The position numbers and the translations under genes were made by a program. Positions 36,021 through 45,363 of a stretch of 64,000 nucleotides of DNA are shown piece after piece; the first letter of the stretch is position 1; each line of letters starts with the position of its first letter. Under the pieces are notes generated by a model. That model was not told the DNA's origin. It was given only the letters and a program-made list of their open reading frames with translations, and did not search any database. Source of the stretch: an uncultured SAR86 cluster bacterium (GTDB lineage Bacteria > Pseudomonadota > Gammaproteobacteria > Magnimaribacterales > D2472); assembly GCA_902557645.1 (NCBI GenBank), contig CACEAP010000002.1, forward strand, positions 173,057 to 237,056. Direction: 5' to 3'.

Positions 36021-36823
36021 TGATTAAATTAATAAAAAAAATAACTGCTCCAAATGGAGGAGTCTTTACAGGAGAGGGTACAAATACTTATTTAATTGGG
36101 CATAAAGATATTACCGTTGTAGATCCAGGGCCAAATATAGCAAGTCATCTAGACGCCATCATAAAACAAGGTGACAATAATATTAAACGGATCATTGTCA
36201 CACATACACATAAAGATCATTCTCCTGGCGCCAGACCTTTAGCAAAACAATTAAATGTGCCTGTGATGGGTTGCTATGCTAAATTTGATATGTCTATTCA
36301 AGATGAAACATTTAAGCCTGATACAATTCTTGAGGATAAACAATTAATTAATACCAGTGAATATACCCTTGAAGTAATTCACACCCCTGGACATGCCTCA
36401 AATCATTTATGTTTTCTTCTTCAAGAAGAAGAATGTTTATTAACTGGAGATCATATTATGAATGGTTCAACAGTAGTAATTGCTCCACCCGATGGAAGCA
36501 TGACAGAATATTTAGATTCATTAAAAAAGCTAGAGCATTTTAAAATAAAATTTTTAGCTCCAGGGCATGGTGATTATCTCGATAATCCAAAAATGGTTAT
36601 AGAGTGGATTATTAACCATAGACTTACTAGAGAAGACAAAGTTCTTCAATCAATGCAAAAATTAATTGAGACCTCAATAGAGGATCTACTGCTGGAAGTT
36701 TATGATGATGTTGATCCAAAACTTCATCCCATCGCGTTATGGAGTTTAGAAGCTCATTTAATAAGGCTGCAAGAAAGAAATTTAGTATCAAAAAAAGAAG
36801 CTAATTGGAAAATAAATGACTAA
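36020..36823 (+). CDS. Metallo-beta-lactamase-fold hydrolase (LACTB2-like)
   Basis: A 267-residue MBL-fold protein. Metal ligands are in THTHKDHSPGA near residues 61-71, HTPGHASNHLCF near 117-128, LTGDHIM near 138 and PGHGDYL near 180. A C-terminal winged-helix-like tail follows (ALWSLEAHLIRLQERNLV), as in LACTB2. LACTB2 relatives act on RNA or thioesters; the substrate here is unknown. It is paired with the Nudix gene. Confidence 0.85.
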   Translation: MIKLIKKITAPNGGVFTGEGTNTYLIGHKDITVVDPGPNIASHLDAIIKQGDNNIKRIIVTHTHKDHSPGARPLAKQLNVPVMGCYAKFDMSIQDETFKPDTILEDKQLINTSEYTLEVIHTPGHASNHLCFLLQEEECLLTGDHIMNGSTVVIAPPDGSMTEYLDSLKKLEHFKIKFLAPGHGDYLDNPKMVIEWIINHRLTREDKVLQSMQKLIETSIEDLLLEVYDDVDPKLHPIALWSLEAHLIRLQERNLVSKKEANWKIND

Positions 36824-36826
36824 TTA

Positions 36827-37255
36827 TCACTCTATCTCTTTTTTGCAATTATAGTATTTTGTTTCAATACTAGTATTAGAGGAAATACTAGCTAAATTTA
36901 ATTCACAATTAAATTCCTCAAATTCTATATCTGAATTTAATTCAATCTGGTCATCTAGTTTTTCTTCATCAAGAATAAAGCGTTTTTTATCTTTATTGAT
37001 ATCGTCAATAGCATTATCTAAGACTACAGAATCCATACAATCAAAATAATCATAATGTTCGACTATTGGGCTCATCTCATCCCCCCTAACTCTTGGTTTA
37101 TTAGCTCCATTAGTCGCTTGGAAACACTTTGCTGAACGTGCTTCATAAGATACTTTATTAATTATTGGTATATCTGAATTTTCTGGACCAAAGCTCTTGC
37201 TTGATGCGCAACTAGTTATAAAAACAAGCGTTAAAAATAAAAATTTATTTTTCAT
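36827..37255 (-). CDS. Putative lipoprotein, unknown function
   Basis: A 142-residue protein from ATG at 37255 (the longer frame uses TTG at 37273). It begins [20 protein letters not shown], a classic lipoprotein signal with Cys16 as the lipidation site. The mature part is acidic and contains three more cysteine-bearing segments (SAKCFQA, FDCMDS, FNCELN) and a final NCKKEIE. No family is recognised. It overlaps the acs stop by 11 bases. Confidence 0.7.
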   Translation of the reverse strand: MKNKFLFLTLVFITSCASSKSFGPENSDIPIINKVSYEARSAKCFQATNGANKPRVRGDEMSPIVEHYDYFDCMDSVVLDNAIDDINKDKKRFILDEEKLDDQIELNSDIEFEEFNCELNLASISSNTSIETKYYNCKKEIE

Positions 37256-39179
37256 AAATTTCTCTTGATGCAATTAAGTCTTTTACAACACTTGGATCAG
37301 CTAATGTTGATGTATCTCCAAGATTAGCAAAATCTCCATCTGCAATTTTTCTTAATATTCGTCGCATAATCTTTCCAGACCTTGTTTTTGGAAGACCTGG
37401 TGCCCATTGAATTATATCTGGTTTTGCTATTGGACTAATCTCATTTGATACAAATAATTTTAATTCATCTTTTAATGTTTCTTCATAAGATTTGCCTGAC
37501 ATTAAAGTTATATATGCATATATTCCTTGACCTTTAATAGGATGCTCAAAACCTACAACAGCTGCTTCTGCTACATTTTCATGCAATACAAGAGCACTCT
37601 CAATTTCAGCAGTACCTAGTCGATGCCCTGAAACATTTAATACATCATCCACTCTGCCAGTTATCCATAGATAACCATCAGAGTCTCTTCTCGCTCCATC
37701 ACCAGTAAAATACATTCCATCAAATTGAGAAAAATATGTATCAAGCATTCTTTTATGATCACCATAAACACTCCTTATCTGACTTGGCCACGATTGTGTA
37801 ATAACTAAATTACCTGAATTTTCTCCATCAAGCATTCCTCCTTCTGTATCTATCAATTCTGGCTTAACACCAAAAAATGGAAAAGTTGCAGAGCCAGGTT
37901 TTACTGGCGTTATTCCTGCAATAGGTGATATGAGAACAGAACCTGTTTCTGTCTGCCACCAAGTATCAATAATATGACACTTGTTATTACCAACAACTGT
38001 GAAATACCACTCCCATGCTTCTGGATTGATTGGCTCACCAACTGTTCCAAGAATTCTCAATGAGCTTCTATCAGTTTTCTTAACAGGAGCATCGCCCATA
38101 GACATTAATGCCCTTATTGCAGTTGGCGCAGTGTAAAAGATATTAATGTTATGTTTATCACATACTTCCCAGCATCTTGAGGCATCTGGATATGTTGGCA
38201 CGCCCTCAAACATCAAACTTGTTGCCCCATTTGATAGAGGGCCATAAATAATATAAGTGTGACCAGTTATCCAACCTACATCAGCTGTGCACCAATAATT
38301 ATCATCAGGTTCAAACCCAAATAAATACTTAAATGAAATATGTGCACCTAATAAATATCCAGCAGTAGTATGCATAACACCCTTAGGCTTTCCTGTAGAG
38401 CCAGAAGTATACAAAATAAATAATGGATCTTCTGAATTCATTGGTTCTGGTTCACACACATTTTTTTGGCAATCAACAATATCGTGATACCAAATATCAA
38501 TATCATTATCCCAATTAATATCACCACCGGTTCTTTTGATAACTAGATTAGTTTTTATTTCAGGACATTTTTTGATTGCTATATCAACATTATTTTTAAG
38601 AGGGACTTTTTTTCCGCCTCTATAACCTTCATCAGCTGTAATTACTAATGTGCAATTAGCATCAATTATTCTGTCTTTTAATGCTTCAGGTGAAAAGCCA
38701 CCAAATACTACAGAATGTATAGCGCCAATTCTTGCACAGGCAAGCATCGCATATGAAGCCTCAAGAATCATAGGCATATATATACAAACTCTTGAACCTT
38801 TTGAAACACCTAGTTTTTTCAAGGCATTAGCTAGCTTGCATACTTCGTCATGCAGTTCCTGATAGGTTATTGAAGTAGATTCATTTGGATTGTCACCCTC
38901 CCAAATTAATGCAGTCTTATGAGCATTTTTTTGTAAGTGCCTATCAATACAATTTACAGAAAGATTCAACTTGCCACCATCAAACCATCTAGTGTTAGCA
39001 AAATCCCCATTATGAACTTTAGTGAATGGCTCCATCCAAAGTAAATCCTTATTTGCCATGTCACCGAAAAATTTTTCGGGATTTAAAATTGACTCTTCAT
39101 ACATAGATTTGTATTCATCAAAATCTTTAATGTAGGGATTTGTAATATTATCCTGGGGTTTGTAGATTTTATCTTCCAT
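37245..39179 (-). CDS. acs: Acetyl-CoA synthetase (AMP-forming)
   Basis: A 644-residue enzyme that activates acetate. Motifs are [15 protein letters not shown] near residues 262-276, [10 protein letters not shown] near 410 and the C-terminal [16 protein letters not shown], whose lysine is the acetylation-controlled catalytic residue. Length is normal for Acs. Signals on its control are not visible; the 31-base gap to the upstream kinase gene suggests it may be read through from there. Confidence 0.97.
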   Translation of the reverse strand: MEDKIYKPQDNITNPYIKDFDEYKSMYEESILNPEKFFGDMANKDLLWMEPFTKVHNGDFANTRWFDGGKLNLSVNCIDRHLQKNAHKTALIWEGDNPNESTSITYQELHDEVCKLANALKKLGVSKGSRVCIYMPMILEASYAMLACARIGAIHSVVFGGFSPEALKDRIIDANCTLVITADEGYRGGKKVPLKNNVDIAIKKCPEIKTNLVIKRTGGDINWDNDIDIWYHDIVDCQKNVCEPEPMNSEDPLFILYTSGSTGKPKGVMHTTAGYLLGAHISFKYLFGFEPDDNYWCTADVGWITGHTYIIYGPLSNGATSLMFEGVPTYPDASRCWEVCDKHNINIFYTAPTAIRALMSMGDAPVKKTDRSSLRILGTVGEPINPEAWEWYFTVVGNNKCHIIDTWWQTETGSVLISPIAGITPVKPGSATFPFFGVKPELIDTEGGMLDGENSGNLVITQSWPSQIRSVYGDHKRMLDTYFSQFDGMYFTGDGARRDSDGYLWITGRVDDVLNVSGHRLGTAEIESALVLHENVAEAAVVGFEHPIKGQGIYAYITLMSGKSYEETLKDELKLFVSNEISPIAKPDIIQWAPGLPKTRSGKIMRRILRKIADGDFANLGDTSTLADPSVVKDLIASREIYEK

Positions 39180-39210
39180 AAAATTATGTTGATTGCTTAA
39201 TCAAACTTTC

Positions 39211-39876
39211 TTAGATTATAGATGGCTGGGGGTTTATAAACTTTTTGCCCTTTGGATCAGACATTATTTGAGTAACCAACATTTCAAAGTCATTATCATT
39301 AGATTCAAGATTTATGTCAGCTGCATTAACGATCAATAAAGGAGATGATTCATAGTAAAGAAAGAAACGCGAGTAGGCGTCATTCAGTTTTTCTAAATAT
39401 TCTGAAGTAAGGAACTGTTCATTGGGATTACCTCTTTTCGATATTCTATCCAATAAAACATCAACAGGAGCTTGCAAATATATGACTAAATCTGGAGTTG
39501 GAGCATCAATTGTAAGGTGATCATATATTTTGTTATATAAGTCCATTTCTTCATTAGAAAGAGTCACCTCTGCAAATAATCTATCTTTTTGAATTAAAAA
39601 ATCTGCAACCCTTACAGTTTCAAATAGACTCCTTTGTTTTAATTCCTCAATTTGTTGCATTCTCTGGAACAAAAAAAATAATTGAGTTGCTAGGGCAGAC
39701 TGACTTGGATTTTTATAAAAATTGTTTAAGAATGGATTTTCTGAGGGCTTTTCTAAAAAAGTATCATAATTGAAGTTTGCAGCAATTTTATTTGCAAGAG
39801 TTGTTTTGCCGACACCTATAGGGCCTTCAATTGCAATATATTTTGGAAGTGGTGTTTCCTTGATAGCCAGTTTCAT
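39211..39876 (-). CDS. Deoxynucleoside kinase
   Basis: A 221-residue dNK-family kinase that phosphorylates salvaged deoxynucleosides. The P-loop is AIEGPIGVGKTTLANKI near residues 16-32, and KDRLFAEVTLSNEEMDLY carries the family's lid-side residues. It lies 27 bases after pcnB. In many Gammaproteobacteria folK sits in this position; here it does not. Confidence 0.9.
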   Translation of the reverse strand: MKLAIKETPLPKYIAIEGPIGVGKTTLANKIAANFNYDTFLEKPSENPFLNNFYKNPSQSALATQLFFLFQRMQQIEELKQRSLFETVRVADFLIQKDRLFAEVTLSNEEMDLYNKIYDHLTIDAPTPDLVIYLQAPVDVLLDRISKRGNPNEQFLTSEYLEKLNDAYSRFFLYYESSPLLIVNAADINLESNDNDFEMLVTQIMSDPKGKKFINPQPSII

Positions 39877-39903
39877 TTAAAAAACAATATTTTTTTATTA
39901 AGA

Positions 39904-41139
39904 TTATATTAACTCTCCTAAGAAACCAAATTTTTTCTCAGATTCCTTTTCTCTTTGACTGCGTAATTTAGCTATAGCTAACTCTCTTTCGTTAAAATTT
40001 TGTTTTTGAAATTTAGTCCACCAATCACCAATATCTGTCTTTTCATCTGCAGCAGCCTCCCTTATCAATAAGAAGTCATAGGCTGCTCTAAATCTTGGAT
40101 GTTTTACAAGTTTATGTGGATATTTTCCTAATCTACTTTCTAGCTTAAGTTGAAGTACCCAGATATCTTTAATATAAGATTGAAATTTTCTTGGTATGGC
40201 AGTTAATTGATGTTGATCTTTTAATATGCCATCCATAGACCTAAAAAATTTCCTAATATTTAATTCATTGTTTTTAGAGCATGTTTTCATAAGTACTGGC
40301 CACAACAATGCAGCCATTAGAAAACCTGGCGTTATAGATTGATTATTTTTTACTCTTTTATCAGTGTTGATCAATGCTTCTAATATTACTTGTTTTGAAA
40401 AATTTTCATGATTATGATTTGAAGAAATTAGATATTGCATTAAACCAAATGAATCTAGTTTTTTAAAATTTTTTTCAGCATATCCATTTAAAAATATTTT
40501 ACAAAATTCATCAAAAAGTCTTGCATTTGATACATCGCTAAGAAGATGACCTTTATCATAAATAGCTTCTTTAACTTTATTCTCTATTTTAAATTCTAGT
40601 TTTGAACTAAATCTTACAGCTCTTAATGCCCTAACTGGGTCCTCTTCAAATCTACCCTGAGGATCTCCAATTGATACTAATATTTTTTTATTTATATGTT
40701 TTAAGCCTGCATGAAAATCTTGTATTTTTTCTGAAATTGGGCAGTAGTATAGAGCATTTACAGTAAAGTCTCTTCTGTGACAATCTTGCTGTATGGTCCC
40801 CCAAGTATTATCTCTTAGAATTTTTCCATTATTATCTTTGATCAAAGAATCAGAGCTATTATTTTTAATTTTTCCAGCTCTAAATGTTGCAACTTCTATT
40901 AATTCTGATCTATTAAAAACGTGCACTAGTTTAAATCTTTTACCAATTATCCTAGATGCTTTAAATAGACTTCTCACTTGTTCTGGAGTTGCATTAGTAG
41001 CTATATCAAAGTCTTTAGGATTTATTCCTGTTAAAGCATCACGAATACATCCACCAACTAAATATGCTTCAAAATTATTATCTTGGAGAGTTTGTACTAT
41101 TGATATAGCAAAACTGCTAAATTTACTAGATTCTATCAA
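39904..41139 (-). CDS. pcnB: Poly(A) polymerase I
   Basis: A 411-residue nucleotidyltransferase that polyadenylates RNA 3' ends. The head domain has YLVGGCIRDALTGINPKDFDI near residues 26-46 (Asp pair DFD) and RRDFTVNALYY near 131, then EDPVRALRAVRFSSKL. The neck/arginine-rich tail is shorter than in E. coli. The long arginine stretch and helicase partner site at the C-terminus are reduced. The symbol separates it from CCA-adding enzyme by the RRDFTVNAL context; a CCA function is less likely but not excluded. Confidence 0.9.
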   Translation of the reverse strand: MIESSKFSSFAISIVQTLQDNNFEAYLVGGCIRDALTGINPKDFDIATNATPEQVRSLFKASRIIGKRFKLVHVFNRSELIEVATFRAGKIKNNSSDSLIKDNNGKILRDNTWGTIQQDCHRRDFTVNALYYCPISEKIQDFHAGLKHINKKILVSIGDPQGRFEEDPVRALRAVRFSSKLEFKIENKVKEAIYDKGHLLSDVSNARLFDEFCKIFLNGYAEKNFKKLDSFGLMQYLISSNHNHENFSKQVILEALINTDKRVKNNQSITPGFLMAALLWPVLMKTCSKNNELNIRKFFRSMDGILKDQHQLTAIPRKFQSYIKDIWVLQLKLESRLGKYPHKLVKHPRFRAAYDFLLIREAAADEKTDIGDWWTKFQKQNFNERELAIAKLRSQREKESEKKFGFLGELI

Positions 41140-41169
41140 AAGAGTATGGGTCTAATTTAATTATACGAT

Positions 41170-41394
41170 CTATTTTTTTATGAATTTTAATTCTGTTTCC
41201 CAGTTTTTTTTATTTTCTTCATAATAGTCTGTTCCTTCCTGAGCTAAAAGGATTCTACCACCATCCATATCAATTCTTACACTATCGGTAGTGATAACTC
41301 CACCATAACGATCATGGAATACTCCAACAATATTACCAGTTTTGTCTTCACTGTGAAGATATTTGATTAGCTCTATTAATTCTTCTTTCTTCAT
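41170..41394 (-). CDS. Small conserved-looking protein of unknown function
   Basis: A 74-residue protein that I do not recognise. It is mixed charged and beta-strand-like (NIVGVFHDRYGGVITTDSVR, then DMDGGRILLAQEG) with no membrane segment or signal peptide. It sits between dksA (16 bases upstream) and pcnB (30 bases downstream) on the same strand, so it is probably co-transcribed. Being in register with tight spacing argues that it is real. Confidence 0.65.
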   Translation of the reverse strand: MKKEELIELIKYLHSEDKTGNIVGVFHDRYGGVITTDSVRIDMDGGRILLAQEGTDYYEENKKNWETELKFIKK

Positions 41395-41410
41395 TAAGAA
41401 ATTTTGAGCA

Positions 41411-42034
41411 CTAGCCGCTTAATTGCTTCTCTTTAATCTCGTCAAGCGTTTTACAGTCTATGCAATGTGTAGCTGTTGGCCTTGCTTCCAATCGTTTGAT
41501 CCCAATGTTAACACCACAAGATTCGCAATACCCATAATCATCTTGCTTTATTAACTCAATAGAAGATGCAATTTTATTTATAAGTTTTCTTTCTCTATCT
41601 CTAGTTCTCAATTCAAATGCAAATTCTTCTTCTTGAGAAGCTCTATCAAGATCGTCAGCAGGCTTTTCACCTTTATCTTTAAGATGCTCAAATGTTTTCT
41701 GCATTTCTTCTCTTAGATCATCTCTCCAATTCACAAGAATCTCGGTAAAATGCCTCTTCATGGCTGCACTCATATATTTCTCTTTTGCTTTAGGCTTATA
41801 GGCAGCAGGCTTTTTTGCAGTTTTAGCTTTTTTTAATGGCACAACTTTTTTCTTAGCAACAATTTTCTTAACAAGCTTCTTAGCTACAGTTTTCTTGACA
41901 ACTTTTTTAGCTGTAGGTTTTTTTACTACTTTTTTTGCTACCGCTTTCTTGGTAACTTTTTTGGCTTTATTCGTTGCTTTAGTCGTTTTTTTTGCAGTCA
42001 ATTTAGGTTTTTTGTCTGATTTTGCTTTAGTCAT
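41411..42034 (-). CDS. dksA: DksA-family RNA polymerase regulator with lysine-rich N-terminal extension
   Basis: A 207-residue protein in two parts. Residues 1 to about 85 are lysine/alanine-rich with repeated AKK-VVKK units, like histone H1 tails. From about residue 86 (KYMSAAMKRHFTEILVNW) it is a full DksA: coiled-coil tip DDLDRASQEEEFAFELRTRD and a C4 zinc finger (CESCG near 174 and HCIDCKTL near 195). DksA binds the RNA polymerase secondary channel with ppGpp. E. coli DksA is 151 residues, so the tail is an addition, probably binding DNA or RNA. Function of the tail is inferred. Confidence 0.92.
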   Translation of the reverse strand: MTKAKSDKKPKLTAKKTTKATNKAKKVTKKAVAKKVVKKPTAKKVVKKTVAKKLVKKIVAKKKVVPLKKAKTAKKPAAYKPKAKEKYMSAAMKRHFTEILVNWRDDLREEMQKTFEHLKDKGEKPADDLDRASQEEEFAFELRTRDRERKLINKIASSIELIKQDDYGYCESCGVNIGIKRLEARPTATHCIDCKTLDEIKEKQLSG

Positions 42035-42089
42035 TAAAGAAAATGTAAAATTTTAGAGGATGCAAGTTATCAGAAAGTTGATAGATTTA

Positions 42090-43091
42090 CTAGTATTTTT
42101 GTATATTATTTTTAACTTCTTTGTATCCCTCAAGAGATAATCTAGGTCCAAATGTTTCAACTATTTTTGATGCAGCATAATTAGAAAATTTAGCACAAGA
42201 CTCTAAAGGGATGTTTTGAAGATATGCATACATAAATGAACCAGCAAACATATCCCCAGCACCATTAGTATCTAATGGTTCAATATTAACTCCTGACACA
42301 ATATTGCTATTATTTTCATTAACAACAATGCAGCCCTCGGATCCAGTTGTTATTAAAGAAATAAATGATTTTTGTTTCAAATAATCAATTGCTTTATCAA
42401 GCTCGCTCTCTCCAGAAAAAGCTTGAGCTTCATCATCATTTCCAAAGACCATATCGATACCATAAGATTCAATTTTTTCAAATTTATCTCTAAATCCATT
42501 TACAATTCCAGGATCAGATAATGACAATGCTTTTAAAATATTTTTATCTTTTAAAAAATCCAGTACCTTGATAACAGCATTAAAATTTTCATCACTTGTA
42601 ACCATGTAACCTTCGATATAAAAAATTTTTGAATTGGCAATAGCTTCAAGATCTAGGTCATTTGCATTCATATATGCGCTTACACCTAACATACTTACCA
42701 TTGTTCTTTTTGCATCCGGAGTAACAAGGATTAGGCATTTTCCTGTCGGTAAGTCTAATTCTTCTTCGCTATAGCCTTTGTGATAAACATTAGCTTTTTT
42801 AAGACTATCTAGATACCTGACTCCATCATCATCCTGTGAAACTCTACAGACATGATGACATGCTGCTCCATAACTTGATGCCGCCACCAATGAGTTTGTT
42901 GCAGAACCTCCACAATCTGAAATTGATTCTATGCCTAGTTCTTCTAATTTTTTGGTAATTGTATTCTGCTCCTCAGCAGAAACGAGAGTCATCTGATCAG
43001 CTTCTAGCCCAACAGAATCTAAAAACTCATAAGAAACCATAAATTGAGTATCAACCAAGGCATTGCCTAGCGCGCAAATATCGTATTTCAT
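42090..43091 (-). CDS. PfkB-family adenosine kinase
   Basis: A 333-residue ribokinase-fold sugar/nucleoside kinase. The N-terminal DICALGNALVDTQF and GGSATNSLVAASSYGA are family features, and the catalytic motif is DTNGAGDMFAGSFMYA near residues 276-291 (Asp base in GAGD). Similar bacterial proteins are annotated as adenosine kinase; substrate identity is not proved here. It follows hemL with no gap between hemL stop (43092) and its start (43091). Confidence 0.85.
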   Translation of the reverse strand: MKYDICALGNALVDTQFMVSYEFLDSVGLEADQMTLVSAEEQNTITKKLEELGIESISDCGGSATNSLVAASSYGAACHHVCRVSQDDDGVRYLDSLKKANVYHKGYSEEELDLPTGKCLILVTPDAKRTMVSMLGVSAYMNANDLDLEAIANSKIFYIEGYMVTSDENFNAVIKVLDFLKDKNILKALSLSDPGIVNGFRDKFEKIESYGIDMVFGNDDEAQAFSGESELDKAIDYLKQKSFISLITTGSEGCIVVNENNSNIVSGVNIEPLDTNGAGDMFAGSFMYAYLQNIPLESCAKFSNYAASKIVETFGPRLSLEGYKEVKNNIQKY

Positions 43092-44381
43092 TTATAAACC
43101 TTCCTTAATTATAATTCCAACTTTTTCTACAACTGTATTTAAAATATTTTCATCATGCTTGGTGGATATAAATCCTGCCTCATATTTGGAGGGAGCAAAA
43201 TATATACCATTAGCTATACAAGCATTTAGAAAACTTTTAAATATATTATCATCTGTTGCAACAACATCATCAAAATTATTTGGCATACTCTTAGCAAAGA
43301 AAAATCCAAACATTCCACCCATCTGATTTTTTACGAAATCAATATTATGCATATCCATTATGGCCGCTATTCTATCTAATAGATGTGATGCTTTCATTTC
43401 TAGACTTTTATATGGATCTGTTTTTATAAGCTCTGATAATAATGCTTCGCCAGCCGCCATTGCTAATGGGTTACCAGATAGGGTACCAGCTTGATATATT
43501 GGTCCCTCAGGAGCCAATTGATCCATTAGATCAGCTTTGCCACCAAAAGCCCCAACGGGAAGGCCTGCACCTATTACTTTTCCAAGTGCAGTAAGATCTG
43601 GTTGAACATTATATAATTCTTGGGCTCCACCGAGAGCAACTCTAAATCCACTCATAACTTCATCAAAAATAAGTATAGAATTATTTTTTTCAGACACTTC
43701 TTTTAGTAATTGTAAAAAAGATTTATCAGCAGGAATAAAACCCATATTCCCAGCAACTGGTTCAATAATAATAGCTGCTAGATCATCTTTTATCTCATCA
43801 TATACTCTTAAAAAATGATCTTTATCATTATAAGGACAACTAATAGTTAGTGAGGCTAAGTCTTTGGGCACTCCTGGTGAATCAGGCAATCCAAAAGTTG
43901 ACACACCGGAACCAGCTTTTACAAGTAAAGAGTCTACATGCCCATGATAACAACCAGTAAATTTTATAATTTTATTTTTGCCTGTAAATCCTCTAGCTAA
44001 ACGTATGCAGCTCATAGTTGCTTCAGTTCCAGAATTAACCATTCTAATTTTTTCTATCGATGGAACACATTGCTTTATCAATTTTGCAACACTTGATTCT
44101 AATTTTGTTGGAGCGCCATAACTAGTTCCAGATTCAATTTGTTTTTTAACGGCAGCAACAACTTTAGGGTTTGTATGACCCATAATCATTGGACCCCAAG
44201 AGCCAATAAAGTCTATATATTCGTTATCATCCTCATCATATAAGAATGCTCCATTAGCACTTTTAAAAAAAATGGGGGACCCTCCAATATTTTTAAAAGC
44301 CCTTACAGGAGAATTAACACCACCCGGCATTAATCTTTGAGCTTCTTTATATAGTTCTTTAGAGGTATTAGTTTTTTTCAA
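43092..44381 (-). CDS. hemL: Glutamate-1-semialdehyde 2,1-aminomutase
   Basis: A PLP enzyme of the C5 heme pathway that makes 5-aminolevulinate. I start it at TTG 44381 (MKKTNTSKELYKEAQ, 429 residues); this overlaps the hemG TGA in a TTGA, whereas the ATG at 44426 adds 15 residues that do not fit the family. Motifs: PGGVNSPVRAF, SGTEATMSCIRLARG, IFDEVMSGFR and TALGKVIGAGLPVGAFGG with the PLP lysine. Confidence 0.95.
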   Translation of the reverse strand: MKKTNTSKELYKEAQRLMPGGVNSPVRAFKNIGGSPIFFKSANGAFLYDEDDNEYIDFIGSWGPMIMGHTNPKVVAAVKKQIESGTSYGAPTKLESSVAKLIKQCVPSIEKIRMVNSGTEATMSCIRLARGFTGKNKIIKFTGCYHGHVDSLLVKAGSGVSTFGLPDSPGVPKDLASLTISCPYNDKDHFLRVYDEIKDDLAAIIIEPVAGNMGFIPADKSFLQLLKEVSEKNNSILIFDEVMSGFRVALGGAQELYNVQPDLTALGKVIGAGLPVGAFGGKADLMDQLAPEGPIYQAGTLSGNPLAMAAGEALLSELIKTDPYKSLEMKASHLLDRIAAIMDMHNIDFVKNQMGGMFGFFFAKSMPNNFDDVVATDDNIFKSFLNACIANGIYFAPSKYEAGFISTKHDENILNTVVEKVGIIIKEGL

Positions 44382-44905
44382 TTTTTTATAATTATTTGAT
44401 TTGCAAATATTTCCACTTTTTTCCAATCTGTAAATTCATAGACACCTGATAGGTCCGTTGGGCCATTTGTAAGCCACATTATAAATCTAATCATATATTT
44501 ATCTATAAACTTATACTTTTGGTAATCAATCTTCCCAGCAAAAACTCCAAGATTAGAAGGTTGCCATTTTGATAATGCCAGAAACTTATGCATATATGGA
44601 TTAGTATCCGCACTATCTTTTTCTGATTTTCTAGCAACTGCGTTTACAGAAAAGAAGGCGCTATCTTTCATTTCTAATATTGATAAGTTTTCATTAATAA
44701 ATCTATAGAGTTCTGGTTTATGCTTTCCATAACGAATACTTGCTCCAACAACCAATTGATCATATAGATTTATGTCCAATTGCTTTACCTCATCAAGAGA
44801 TACAACCTGGACTTGATTATGCTCTTTTATTCTCGAAGCAATTTCTTTACATATTTTTATGGTTTGACCATCAGTTGATGAGTATATTATTAGAGTTGAG
44901 ATCAT
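44378..44905 (-). CDS. hemG: Menaquinone-type protoporphyrinogen oxidase HemG (flavodoxin fold)
   Basis: A 175-residue flavodoxin-like protein. The FMN phosphate loop is IIYSSTDGQTIKICKEI near residues 7-23, and VGASIRYGKHKPEL and FFSVNAVARK match HemG rather than plain flavodoxin. HemG oxidises protoporphyrinogen IX and passes electrons to quinone. Coupling to hemL through a four-base overlap puts two heme steps in one unit. Confidence 0.9.
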   Translation of the reverse strand: MISTLIIYSSTDGQTIKICKEIASRIKEHNQVQVVSLDEVKQLDINLYDQLVVGASIRYGKHKPELYRFINENLSILEMKDSAFFSVNAVARKSEKDSADTNPYMHKFLALSKWQPSNLGVFAGKIDYQKYKFIDKYMIRFIMWLTNGPTDLSGVYEFTDWKKVEIFANQIIIKN

Positions 44906-45021
44906 TTATTAATTTAATTTTTAAGATCTATTTTAGCCTTTCCTATAAAATTATTCAGATCAATTTAAAAATTTAGAAAAATATTATTAGCAATCTGTTA
45001 AAATCTTTTTTTAAAAAGATT

Positions 45022-45363
45022 ATGACAACAGAGAACATTATAAAATCATTAAATCTCACCGATTCAGCAGCTCATAGGATTGCATCGGTAATAAGCTCTG
45101 AAAAGAAATCTCAGTTCAGAGTTTATGTTACTGGAGGAGGCTGCTCAGGTTTCCAATATGGATTTAAATTTGATGATGAAATAGCTTTTGATGACGAAGT
45201 TATAGATTACAAAGATTTTTCTGTACTTCTTGATTCATTATCTTATCCGTATTTATATGGATCAACTTTAGATTATGTTGAGGATCTATCGGGTGCAAAA
45301 TTTGTTATAAATAACCCTAATGCAAAGACAACTTGCGGATGTGGAGAATCTTTTACTATATAG
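45022..45363 (+). CDS. erpA: Iron-sulfur cluster insertion protein ErpA
   Basis: A 113-residue A-type iron-sulfur carrier. The three conserved cysteines are in VTGGGCSGFQYG and the C-terminal TTCGCGESF. It resembles ErpA more than IscA by this local pattern, and lies next to anmK as in other Gammaproteobacteria. It overlaps anmK tail to tail by eight bases. Confidence 0.92.
   Translation: MTTENIIKSLNLTDSAAHRIASVISSEKKSQFRVYVTGGGCSGFQYGFKFDDEIAFDDEVIDYKDFSVLLDSLSYPYLYGSTLDYVEDLSGAKFVINNPNAKTTCGCGESFTI

Noticed and set aside
44382..44426. Longer HemL start at ATG 44426
   Set aside because: The extra residues do not resemble HemL and overlap hemG by 49 bases; TTG 44381 gives the normal length and a four-base overlap.
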